Notes under the pieces: generated by a model
The model's input: only the letters and a program-made list of their open reading frames with translations
Database searches by the model: none
Told to the model about the DNA's origin: nothing
Assembly: GCA_016169945.1 (NCBI GenBank)
Contig: JADLSH010000270.1
Coordinates: 62,001 to 126,000 of the forward strand
Reading direction: 5' to 3'
Source: Trachythela sp. YZ-2020
Taxonomy: Eukaryota > Cnidaria > Anthozoa > Malacalcyonacea > Clavulariidae
Length of the DNA: 64,000 nt
Program-made: the position numbers and the translations under genes
Part shown: one piece after another, positions 1-10,900 of the stretch
How the letters are laid out: each line of letters begins with the position of its first letter
How positions within the stretch are numbered: position 1 is the stretch's first letter

Positions 1-238
1 TTTGGACCACCCCCTATACACCCTTGGAAGTATGACATCTATGCGATCGGGCCACCGAGCATGTGGTTTTAGCATGTAAAATAACTGAGAGTGCTCGGTT
101 AATGCGCATGCGTATGATGTATGGGGAAAACTTAAGTGAATATATACCGAGCTCTACAACATTCCTGTTCTTAATAAGCTAAAAAACTGTAGATAAACAA
201 GCGGCGGCGGTTCAAGAATGTTAAGAAAAGCCATTAGC

Positions 239-466
239 ACTGTAGCACAGAATAAGAATTAACCAGAAGGTTCACTCGGCGAAAATCTGTCCTCGAGCTA
301 AACAAATGTAATGCAACCTCGTACCCAGTTCACTCCTATACTATTTCCTATTAAAATGCGTAGCCCGCGCTCGTTTCAGATCCCTAAACAAGTGTAGCAA
401 GCGTGAAAAAGCGTGACTAGTCTTTAGTATTAGAGTGAACCTTCTGGTTTATTCTGTGACTGTAGT
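239..466. repeat. Small TIR element (MITE-like)
   Basis: Imperfect terminal inverted repeats of about 35 bp bound a 228-bp unit. The left end reads ACTGTAGCACAGAATAAG and continues to AACCAGAAGGTTCACTC. The right end reads GAGTGAACCTTCTGGTTT and continues to CTGTGACTGTAGT. The interior has no ORF. No convincing target duplication is visible, so the superfamily is unassigned. The bases before it (1-238) and after it (467-617) show no gene. Confidence 0.55.
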
Positions 467-617
467 AAGCTCCAATAAATTAACATAAATCTGAATAAAT
501 AAAATATTTAAGAGATGAGACGTCATGGACGGTGCTTCGTACACCGCCTGCACCGCCTGCCATATAACCCCCACTTTTACCCTACTACGGCGCAAGCGAC
601 GTTCAACGATGAAGAGT

Positions 618-889
618 TAAATCGAATGGATTAAACGAAAGGTAAGCAATTTATTTTAAGTATTTGTTTTCTCAATCAAGCGGAAAAGTATCGAATAGTC
701 GGTGTTGCTCTCATGTTATGTTCTGCTATGAACATTAGCAACAAAAGCTTATCTATATTGTATTTTGTGATTCTGATTGGAGTTTTGGTTTTTGTTCTTG
801 ACCGAAAATACATTTAAATAATATATAAGTGGGTTATTTTCTAAAAAAAGCTTTGTATCATTCATGTTATAATTGTGTTGAGTGGTTTT
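618..889. repeat. Left arm of ~270-bp inverted repeat pair
   Basis: This stretch recurs in reverse complement at about 2530-2806, for example AATCGAATGGATTAAACG on the left against CGTTTAATCCATTCGATT on the right. The two arms differ by scattered substitutions and small indels, so they are not a recent assembly duplication. They could be long TIRs of a decayed DNA element or an old inverted duplication. No transposase coding is visible between them. Confidence 0.7.
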
Positions 890-2529
890 AATGCGGAAAC
901 TTGAAATCCAGTCGAATTATAGACTAGTATACAGAGTGAATGGTGTTTTTTTTAGTGTGAGTGTAAATGTCTAGTTGCCAAATTGAACTTTCTAGTATAA
1001 AATTTCTCACAATTGAAATTTTTCATTATATAGAGCCAAGAACTTTAAAATAAGAAAACAATGAAGACATGTCATGCATGGGTACTGGCTGCTGCAATGG
1101 CAGAGAATTTTCATATAAGATGTGGCTCATGAAAGTGACTGTATCATTAAACAATATTAAAGTTTTCTGTTCCCTTTGCAAAGTAGAGAAATATTTTGTG
1201 GTTGTATGAACATGAATAGGTGACTCACATTTGTCATACTACAATGCTGTAAAAAAGTTAGTTCGAGAAATAGTAATTGGATAAACTGTCAACTATGAAA
1301 AAGTTGGAGTACAGTGTCAGTCATTACCCTATACCATGGCCATGGTGTTCTCTCGCCACATTAAAGACCCCTGGTGAATGCTGGCGAGCAGCTCTCCTCC
1401 CTTGTAATACTCCTATCTCCCATAGTCCTGCATTAATTTCTTCAGGGTTTTTTGCAGAAGGGAGAGAAGACTAAGGGTGAAGTTGGTAGAATGTTGGTTC
1501 ATGCTCTATGCAAGGACCCACCAACTTTTTTGATAAGCAGCATACAGTACTAGCTCTGTTAAAAGGTTAGATTTCATAATTTTAAATGTACTCATCGTTT
1601 TTGTACACCTGGTGAAGTATACTTTATGTACAAATAGATCACTTTCCCACCCACATAATGTCAAGAGTAACCTGGAAGTGATTTATTTTTGTAAAATGTG
1701 CCAACAAGGTCCAATTTAATTTCATGCAGAAGACCTCACTAATAATCAGTTCAACAACATAGAAACCACAAGCAATTACCAGAAATAAATCATGCAATGC
1801 TACACTTCACACACTCAATATCTACTATACTGTACTATACTGTACTATACTGTACTGTACTGTAATTGGTTGTTTTGTAAGTTCTGTTGGTTGTTCTCAT
1901 TTTCTTGTTGGCCGGTGACAAATGCTATTAAATGTTGGTGCTTAGAAACTGTTGGGCAATTTGTCTCCTTTGAGGTTATTTCAAACCACCAAATGGTTGA
2001 AGTCTCTACTTGAAGTTTGGTGAATGATAAAGAGTGCACAGAATTCTATTAATTAACCCATTAAGGTGTAAGGATCTTCCTTTGAGAAGTAAAATACGTA
2101 GTGTCTTGGAATGCTGTAGAAACTAGCTGTAACATAGAAATAAACTATCAATGTTTGTAGCGAAACTAACCTCCTGACAGAGGGCCCTTTCTCGAAAGAT
2201 CGATAGTTTATTTCTATGTTACCGGTAGTTTGCTGCAGCACTTCAAGATGCTATGCCTACATGACCTCCCCAGCTACAGACCTTACACTGGACACCCATG
2301 AAGTTGGACCCCTACCCAATTAGTAACAGCACAACACTCAACATTCTCTCCTCGATTTGAAAGAATAACATGTGTTCTCGATTTGAAAGAAAAAAAACCG
2401 GTTCCTTTAGGAACCAACAATTATTTAAAAGTTTATAAGTGAAATTTTGATTGAGCATAAACAATTTTATGCGATGCCCTTTTAGTGAATATGAAAGGAT
2501 CGGAGAATCTTTATAACTTCTGTTGATAA
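890..2529. other. Spacer between inverted arms, no gene seen
   Basis: Only short non-conserved ORFs occur. Two structures stand out: a TACTG/TATACTG microsatellite at about 1827-1864, and a stem-loop at 2129-2223 whose arms contain ACATAGAAATAAACTATC and its inverse. The loop carries a GAAACTAACCTCCTGACAG...CCCTTTCTCGAAA motif that loosely resembles the foldback family at 20925-21093. Confidence 0.45.
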
Positions 2530-2806
2530 ACACTCAAAACAGTTACAATATGAATGATACAAAGTTTTTTTTAGAAAATAACCCACTTATATGTTATTTC
2601 TATGTTTTTCGGTCAAGAACAAAAGCCAAAACTCCAATAAGAATCACAAAATGCAATATAGATAAGCTTTTGTTGCTAATGCTCATAGCAGAACATAACA
2701 TGAGAGCAACACCGACTATTCGATACTTTTCCCTTGATTGAGAAACACAAATACTTAAAATAAATTGCTTACCTTTCGTTTAATCCATTCGATTGAAAAT
2801 TCTATC
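2530..2806. repeat. Right arm of ~270-bp inverted repeat pair
   Basis: Reverse-complement partner of 618-889. The match runs from CACTCAAAACAGTTACAAT at its inner end to TAATCCATTCGATT at its outer end. It stops 16 bp before the TTAA that starts the next element at 2827, so the two are separate units. Confidence 0.7.
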
Positions 2807-2826
2807 CAGCCTAAGTATTTGGTTAA

Positions 2827-3763
2827 GCCCGCCGCACACTAGAGCTATCAGCTTAGCAAAGTTTCACTCGTGACTGTTGGCGTAAGCAAGTTCCCCCAGT
2901 GTGCGGTGGCGTTTTGAGCGCTATTGTTCACGCGTGCCATCGGCACCTGATATTCAACATGTTGAACAATTTTGTGCACGAGTGAACATTTCCTCCAAGT
3001 GTGCGCGCGTGCAAAGCTATCGCCTTACAATGTCATACGAATACGCACGCGTAGAAGTGCTAATCGCGATCAAACATGGCCGATGCTCTTGAGAAAGAAC
3101 CAGTGAACTCTAAGTAAACTGGAACTCTAACTCCTATGATCAAGTCCTATGATTCGTTGAAGCCAAGCTAGTTTTCTGAGGTTTCAGCTGAAATACTTAA
3201 CGCCGAACATTGGGCTGTATATGAAATTGAAGCTATTAAAAAGTTCTATTTGATATAAAAACTTCAAGACTTTAGGCAAAATGGAAATACTTAAAAAATA
3301 CCAAAACAAGCGCAATTTTGTAAAATACGGCAAATTTTCCCTCAAAGTTTTAAGTATTTCCTTTTTACCTAAAATCTTGAGGTTTTTATATCAAATATAA
3401 CTTTTTAATAGCTTCAATTTCATATACAGCCCAATGTTCGGCGTTAAGTATTTCAACTCAAACCTCAGAAAAACTGGCTTCATATGGCTTCAATTTCCCC
3501 CCTTGAGTTAGCGTTCCAGTTTATTCATAGTTCAATCCACGCATGCGTATTCGTATGACATTGTAAGGCGATTGCTTTGCACGCGCGCACACTTGGAGGA
3601 AATGTTCACTCGTGCACAAAATTGTTCAACATGTTGAATATCAGGTGCCGATGGCATGCGTGAACAATAGCGCTCAAAACGCCACCGCACACTGGGGAAC
3701 TTGCTTACGCCAACAGTCACGAGTGAAACTTTGCTAAGCTGATAGCTCTAGTGTGCAGCGGGC
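2827..3763. mobile_element. 937-bp palindromic (foldback) element flanked by TTAA
   Basis: The whole unit is one imperfect palindrome centred near 3295. It starts GCCCGCCGCACACTAGAGC and ends GCTCTAGTGTGCAGCGGGC. The arms match almost base for base, including the ACATGTTGAACAATTTTGTG stretch and a second internal block containing CCCAATGTTCGGCGTTAAG. TTAA sits directly on both sides (2823-2826 and 3764-3767). TTAA duplication is typical of piggyBac-type transposition, so a non-autonomous piggyBac-like origin is inferred. Small ORFs in both arms are mirror images and are not genes. Confidence 0.75.
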
Positions 3764-3989
3764 TTAAGTGAAAATGCTATCATGAAAGGCCACTTGCCAG
3801 AGAGTTTTTACCGAAATATAGAGTTCCAATATGCAACTTGTCAAACGTCTTTAGCGGCGATTGTTTAACGAAATCAACAAAAAGATCTCTCCGAAAAAAG
3901 AAAATGTCTGGTTCTTTTTAGTACAGAACCAACGATTTAGTCCAGGGCTTGGAAAGGCACAAAATTGCGAATAACTAGCCTCGCTGACT

Positions 3990-4300
3990 CATTTCACAAT
4001 ATTTAACAATTATTCGCCGAAGGCGAGGTGAATATCGGTGAATAAAAAGCGAGACGAAGTCGAGGTTTTTATCCACCGATATTCCCCAAGCCTGAAGCGA
4101 GTAATTGTTTTAGTAAAATTACATACTTTAGGTGATTATTCGGGAAAAAATAAAAAATGCACACTTCAAAAATATTTTAATTGAATATTTACCATAAAAG
4201 CGGCTTAAAACGCTTTAGGTGATTATCGCGTATTAATCCGAGGTAGCGCAAGCAATCAGAGTTGAGAATTTTCAATGATCATCTATGTAATGCTGAGGTT
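3990..4300. repeat. Dispersed 'TTATTCGCCGAAGGCGAGG' repeat, intact copy
   Basis: Contains two hairpin-forming halves (ACAATTATTCGCCGAAGG ... CCTGAAGCGAGTAATTGT) followed by a constant tail with ATCGCGTATTAATCCGAGG and CAATCAGAGTTGAGAATT. Further copies lie at about 6160-6240 (partial) and 24215-24985 (interrupted by an insertion). I associate this family with cnidarian genomes from memory. It has no coding potential. Confidence 0.6.
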
Positions 4301-7300
4301 GATAACGACAAACCGAGGTTTGATAATTCTACATATCATGTGAAAACCGAATTCAATAATTGTTTTATTATTTATTTAAAAGAATGATAAAATTACCGGC
4401 AAGTTCTTCGCTATTTTGTGGGAAATTTACATTCTTTGCTTTTAAATAATCTTCAAAAAATCACTCTAGAAGCTTTCGTTGATCTTTTTGTATTATGCGA
4501 ATCTTTGTCTTCAGGTATTTTTTTCAGCTTCCTCAAGGTTGGAGAACCTTTCCCTTGTGGAAGCCATTTGTTTTGTTTCACCTTCCCGCTACTTCGGAAG
4601 TTGATGTCGTTGCCATTGGCATGACGTCATAACGTGACATACGACTTTTTCGTCCACGTTATGACGCCATGACGTGAATGAAAAAGTCGTATCCCACGTC
4701 ACGACGTCACTCGTTGGACATGACGATTTCACACATGGCTATTAGCTAATCAGAAGCCATGATGAATTATTTTAAATAAATAATAATACTTATTAAGGTG
4801 GTCTTATACGTTGAAAACTTTTTTCTCTAATTTAATACTTTCCCCTCATTTTTTACTCTAATATTATAGAATATGGGTAGCTGACACAAAATCACTCGCT
4901 TATACATTTGTTGTTGCCACGGTAACCAAGATATGACCCCCTACGGACTAAAATATGGTGTTTGTTCCACAAATGATAGGAGCCAAAGTAAACTACGAAT
5001 GATCTCCCAAACAGCTTTAATGGATACAAAATAGACCTATCTATGTCGTGAACCTAAAAAAATACTCAGCTAAAGGCATAGAGTGTATAAATTTTACTTG
5101 TGTTTATAGTTGAATGAAAATATGGGCATGTTTAGTTCATTAATAGGGTTGGCCTGTGGCGTGTATAACTCACACATAATATTTTTTAGGTTCACGTCAA
5201 AGGTTTAATAATAATGAGTAAATGCTGAAACTTTTACCATGATTGCATAAATAGTAAACCCAGCAGAGTTTTTAACGTCTCGTGAATTGACAATTTGATA
5301 AAATCAAGTTTATAGTTTCGAATAGCGTTTTGCAATAATATTGAGTACACATTACTAACCAAAGAAAGGCAAACAGCAGCTAGAATGACCCATTTGAATA
5401 CGTTTGTCCTTCGTTTCCTTCATATTCACAAAGGAAAAATTGGACATGGAGCTCCCCTATATTTTCATATGCTAACCAAATATACTAAGACCTACCCAAA
5501 CATATCCTAAACGGGAGAGGTAGGCATATATATCATGAAAATGCCATGCTAGATTTTTTGAAAAATGTTTAACACGTACTATTTCAACATCTAAGTTTGG
5601 TTCCCAGCTGTGACCTCCGCCGTTGCCGTCTTTAAAAAGACACCAATGTTTAACCCTTCGGTTCTTTGAAAGGTTATGGCAGATCGACTTTCGTCGGACT
5701 TTACAGGATGTCCTCAATCAGTCAAAGCCTTGAAGTGGAACCGTAATTATACAAAATATATAGCGGAAACACAATTTGCTTTCACGCCATTATAACGCCT
5801 CTCCCGCCTAAATATAACCTACTTGTACTTGGTGTAATTTGAAATAAAATCGTTTAAAATCACTATATAGCTAGGGGTGGGGGCGGGGGGGGGGGGGTAG
5901 GTGGGTACTCATTTGGAGAAAAAACGTTTTGGTAAATGCTCCAATGCTCGCGATTTTCCAATAACATGTCATTGCTATGGTGGTTAATTACTACGGGACA
6001 AAATTTCAAACAGGCTGCTATTTTCCCCTATATATTTACCATTTTCCGCCAAACAAATAGAAAAATTAACACCAGAAAACGAAAAAGGGATCATTAATGA
6101 TGCATAATATGGCTAATTTCAAAATAGGATTTTCTTTTAAAATTTTGTATAAGACCCCCTTAACAATTATTCACCGATATTCACCAAGCCTGAGGGGAAT
6201 AATTGTTTTAGTAAAATTACATACAGGTGTATGTACCACAGAATACCACGGTACCGCAGAATACCAGTCTTATTTAATGATCTTATAAAATTTGGAGGGA
6301 ACATACTGTATACTTTATTTTTGTGAATATACATTAGTTTTAGTTTTAAATGACATATAAAAAACAAAAAATAGGTACGCTATAGCGTACATGCGTCTAC
6401 TGGGATTGTAAGTTTGAGGAGATGCTGAATGCGGATAAAAACTATGAAAATGAAATACAACAATTTATTTGGAATATTACAAAACAACATATGTTTCTTA
6501 ATTAGACTGAATACATCAGTATATAACCCATTTTCATAGACATTAACATTGCACGTTTAGACGGCATTATATTACATACTTCACGTATCTCGACAATAAG
6601 CAATATCTCGACAATTTCGCATATTTTTGGTTCGTTATTTGGACATTTAATTAACGCACTTCACTAAAACGCCGGTTAATTTGCGTTTGAAATGATGGTG
6701 ATTGTGCATCGCTTTTAATGCTGAAGTCCATATGCTTTTGTTTTTTGAATGAATAATTTGCACCAAATTTTAAGATTTTGTAACCAGAATTATTTTAAGT
6801 ACAGATATTCAGTCTTTGCTATTTACTATTATTAGTGAAAATAGCTAAATATATACCCAAACGACAAAGGTCGACCACTTTGACCTTGACATGACACCTG
6901 ATACACGCTATCGAATTATTGTCTATCATGATGTTCATAGTACTTTTCTTATAAAATTTGTACAAAGTAAAGCTGTAATTTTGTACCAGTCTGACGCTGA
7001 GACGCTCGTACCAATTGAGTTGAATATGAGTTATATTTGAACTTGTGCTTGACATAAATATAATACATTATCGTTGGAGCAATTTCAATTATATCCATTT
7101 CATATTGGTACTAAAGTACACAGGGCTAAGACGTTAAACAGCCGGTAAAGAGCTAAGCCGAAGGCACAACAGCACTCACTGCTATATTTCGTAAGAAAAC
7201 AAATGAAAATGTAGTCTTAATCAAGTTTAATTCAAACACAAGGACTTGCTCGAATTAATATAATATTTACAAGTGCTCGTATACATATTATTCAGTTTTA

Positions 7301-7345
7301 TCGGCGACGAAAACATTCAATGTGCAGCAGCTTTTACAGTAAATA
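4301..7345. other. Gene-poor intergenic DNA
   Basis: No ORF with recognisable protein character was found on either strand. Features worth noting are a local inverted repeat around ATACGACTTTTTCGT and AAAAAGTCGTAT at 4640-4695, a homopolymer G run with a few interruptions at 5876-5904, and a fragment of the dispersed TTATTC repeat at 6160-6240. That fragment runs into a GTGTATGTACCACAGAATAC segment that recurs inverted near 24195-24220. Confidence 0.4.
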
Positions 7346-7590
7346 CAGGGTGTATAAAAAAACCCTGAACAAAATTGAAATTGCTCTCAACTTCGCGAAG
7401 CGGCTCCAGGTACGAAGTTTTTTATTAATATATATTGTTTGGGTATTTATAATGTAGAAAACACTAAAAAATTCTGAAAGTTACATTTTTCAAAGCCCAG
7501 GGGGGTGTCTTCCAACAGATCAAAAATGGCTTGCGCACGAAATTTCAATGCTTAAAAGTTATTTTGAGTTAGTGGGTGAAAAATGTGTTG
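7346..7590. mobile_element. Left part of a TA-flanked palindromic element split by the LTR element
   Basis: Begins CAGGGTGTATAAAAAAACCC, preceded by TA. The sequence is the reverse complement of 13520-13763. Together with 13216-13763 it makes one foldback element of about 789 bp. It is interrupted at 7590 by the 3' LTR, and the last four bases (GTTG) are the target duplication of that insertion. Confidence 0.85.
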
Positions 7591-7842
7591 CGCCAGTAAA
7601 GAAGAAGGACTCGTAAATAACGAACGATAAAATAATATATTGTTCAAACAAAACGTCTACAATATCGAGAGAGCGAGAGAGATCTCGCTTGGGCCGGAAG
7701 TTACATAACAAGTCTCTATAATACTTGGAGTAAGAATGGTTCTCAATAGTCAACGATATGCCATATACGGCAAACAATATAATGTCACTAATATGCCATA
7801 TATGGCGAACTATAATTACACTAACAATATGCCAGATATGGC
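7591..7842 (-). repeat. 3' LTR of LTR retrotransposon
   Basis: This is a 252-bp direct repeat of 12964-13215. I count two differences, both in the stretch CTCGCTTGGGCC versus CTCGCGTGAGCC. The LTR contains three imperfect copies of a TATGCCATATATGGCG-type motif and a GAGAGAGCGAGAGAGATC tract. Near identity indicates recent insertion. A purine-rich stretch on the minus strand (GAGAGGAAAAGAAG, 7848-7861) next to it is the likely polypurine tract, although it is about 5 bp from the LTR edge instead of abutting it. Confidence 0.9.
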
Positions 7843-7932
7843 GTGATGTCTTCTTTTCCTCTCAAACTAACGACAAACAGTTCTTTATGTGCTTTGGTTG
7901 ATGGGTAACGCGTGACTGACTATGATGACTGA

Positions 7933-10900
7933 TCACGAATGTGATTGATTATATCCGTAATAATCTGGTGGATTATGTTCGCGCTGAGGGCGGAGACTAA
8001 GAGGGTTGATTGCTTCACCATCTGTACTGGACGATATTAAACGATCAGGACTACGGCATGCAGCTGATGTGTTGTCCGCTGGGTGTGTTAACACAGGTGG
8101 AACGTCGCGTGTTTGGTATGGAGAATCTTCAACTCTTTCTTCGTCTGAACTATCTTCATCACGGTTAGGGTAGGGTGCTCTGGACATTGACTGGTTTGGA
8201 ACGACTAGACAATCTGAGATTTTAACTTTGTAGGATAACGCACGCAGTTGATTGCCTGAGAATTTTTTTACAAAACACCACGGATCTTCAACCGAAATAA
8301 CCAAATATCTGCTGCGAGATTGCGTCTTGTCGTGGTCGGTGACCAAATACACTAAATCACCCACGTTGATGGTTGTAGGTGTCATCTCCGTTCTGGTACG
8401 ATTTTTTGATTTCTGACTATGGGGGTGGTTTTTCTTTCGTTGTAGGTGCTGTTTTAAGATTACCTCGCGATCAGATACGGGAAGTTGATCATGAGTGAAT
8501 TGGTCTCGCTGAGTCCAAAGTTCACGCGCAGAAAGTCCGTCTCTTCGAAGGCGGGAATTAAGTCGAGATGTCGCAATAGCAAGTGTAAGAGTCGATATGG
8601 GACCACCATTGGGTGCCTGACGGAGGATTTCTTCTTCGAGTTCGGCGATGGCCTTCTCGGCGACTGGGTTTTTGTTGATGTTTTTAACTCGTCCAATCTC
8701 TAAGGTTATGCCGACACGTTTAAGCATTGGATCGTCTCGTAAAGCAATAAAACCTGGAGCCGGGTCGACTCTGACGACGGCAAGTGGACCTTCCATGGAG
8801 TGTAACTCTCTACATAAACGACCAAGGGCGTCGCGGAGTGTATTAGCTTTCTCGTCGTGAATAATGGACGTGGAAGTGAAGGAGGTAGTGGTTTCGCGAA
8901 CAACAATAATAGCTTGTTTACACCGTCTAAGTACATCGGCGGCAAACGATACTCCAACGACCTTGGGTGGTTCCTCGGTGCTATGTTGTACAGCTTGTGG
9001 TGGGAGTTTTTTCAGAGAGGTACACATATGACAGGTGTCACTCACGCGAGCAATAGCACTTTGCATGTCTAGGGCGTAGAATGTACGTTTCATCATCATT
9101 TGGAGTTGGTGCTTTGATGGATGGTCGAGTTTAATATGTAAGGCTGTTACGAGACCGTCGAGGACGGAGCGGGGAACGACGATCAACTCTGTAGATGGTG
9201 ATAAAGGGTCGGTCCTGCGAACTACTAGTAAACCATCTTTAGCGATAGTAAGGACGTTTAGATACCGTTTGACGTCCTTTATGTTTGTCAATTTCTTAGA
9301 GGGACGTGTTCCTTGCTTGAGGTGGGCGTGTGTTCTGCGTAGGTCGGGACACTCGGACTGGATTTGGATCCAGGAGGAACGGGTTGTGAAAGGTACCCGC
9401 GACTGGTTGTGGATGTCTTGGGCAGAAGTGGTCCGAACAACAGAGTCTTCTGTGGTCGAGATGAAGCTACAAACCTGACAACGTGGTTCGCTACACTCTG
9501 GTGCATTTCGACTGGAAAAATCTGAAGGTACGTTGGCTGAGCCTGCGAGGTGTCGTATGTCAACTTGGTACCGACTGACAACAGATAAAAATGATGTGAC
9601 GCGCGGGCTCGCAGAAAATTCACCACGGCGTAGCTTGTCAATGGCTTGAACGCATGGCTTGCTATCGGTGAGTATGCAAGCGTTGTGTTGGGACTGGATT
9701 ATAAAAGGGCTAAAGTGCTTCACCGCGGTGGCGATGCCTAATGCTTCGATTTCACATGGTAGCCAGTTCACTTGGTGTTTTCTTAACTTGGCACTGAAGA
9801 AGCCGGCGAGGAGAAGGGTTTGGTGACGCGATACATATAAGGTACCTCCAATACCTCGTTTGGTTACGGACCCATCAGTTACTATCCACAGCTTGTCAGA
9901 CGGCTTTGGGAGTGTGATAGACTTGCTACTGGACAGAGAGGTCTGTGCTAACTTAAACTGTTGAGACAAAGTTTCTGACCACTTTATCTTGTCACGTGAT
10001 TGTTGTCCTGCGATGGAACTCTCTAATGGTGCGATGACGTGTGCACACTGCGGAAGAACGCGTCCGAGGACTTTGTAAGCTCCTATAAAGGATCGGAGGC
10101 CGCGTACCGTTTCGGGAGGAGGACAAGATGACAGTGTCGCGATTCGGTGTGGGCTGGCAGATAGACATCCTTGTGTCCAAACCCATCCTAAAATGGTGGT
10201 ACTGCGAGGGCAGATGATGGTTTTGGATGGGGACAGCTTGATATTGCTCTTTCGAAGGGAATCTAGGATCCGTTTCCAGTACTGCAGGAGCTCTTCAGGT
10301 GAATCAGCACCACAATACTGGTCATCTGTGAGTTTGGCCGCAATTCCATCTTTCAGACAATCGCCGAGTATGCGACACATTAGCTCCTCAAGGGCTGTTT
10401 CTGACCCTGGCATGCCCATCGCAGATCGGGTGTAAACTCGAACGCCACGGAATGGGGTTACAACCCCACAATACTTCATGGACTTTTTGGCAAGGGGGAT
10501 TTGGTAAAAGGCACTGGTAAGATCGGACACAATGATGTACTTCCACTTGGCAATTGTTCGAAGGGTAGAGTCCACATCTGGTAATAGAGATGGTTGCGGT
10601 TTGCTGTATCGACCGACATCTGCGAATGCTGTTACTAGGCGATGGCCACCGTTTGATTTTTTGATGAGAAACGATGGGTTGAGGTACTCCACAGTTATAC
10701 CAAGGTTTTCAGGAGGCTGGAAGATGCCTTGCAACTCGAGGTCATCAAATTTTTCTTGAAGCTCAACCATCTTGTTTGGGGCATACTGGGGAAGTCTGCC
10801 TTTTCGTTGTGGTGGTTGCACCGGGCCCATGTTTACAACCGCTTCAAAGGGACCAGCAGCACCATTGTAACCAGAGATGTTCTTATCGAAAACATCATCA

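Noticed and set aside
2901..3720. Two ~62-codon frames with nearly the same protein on opposite strands
   Set aside because: They are mirror copies created by the palindromic element, not genes.
5876..5904. G-quadruplex or regulatory element at the G run
   Set aside because: A homopolymer-like G tract alone is not evidence of function, and assembly of such runs is error-prone.
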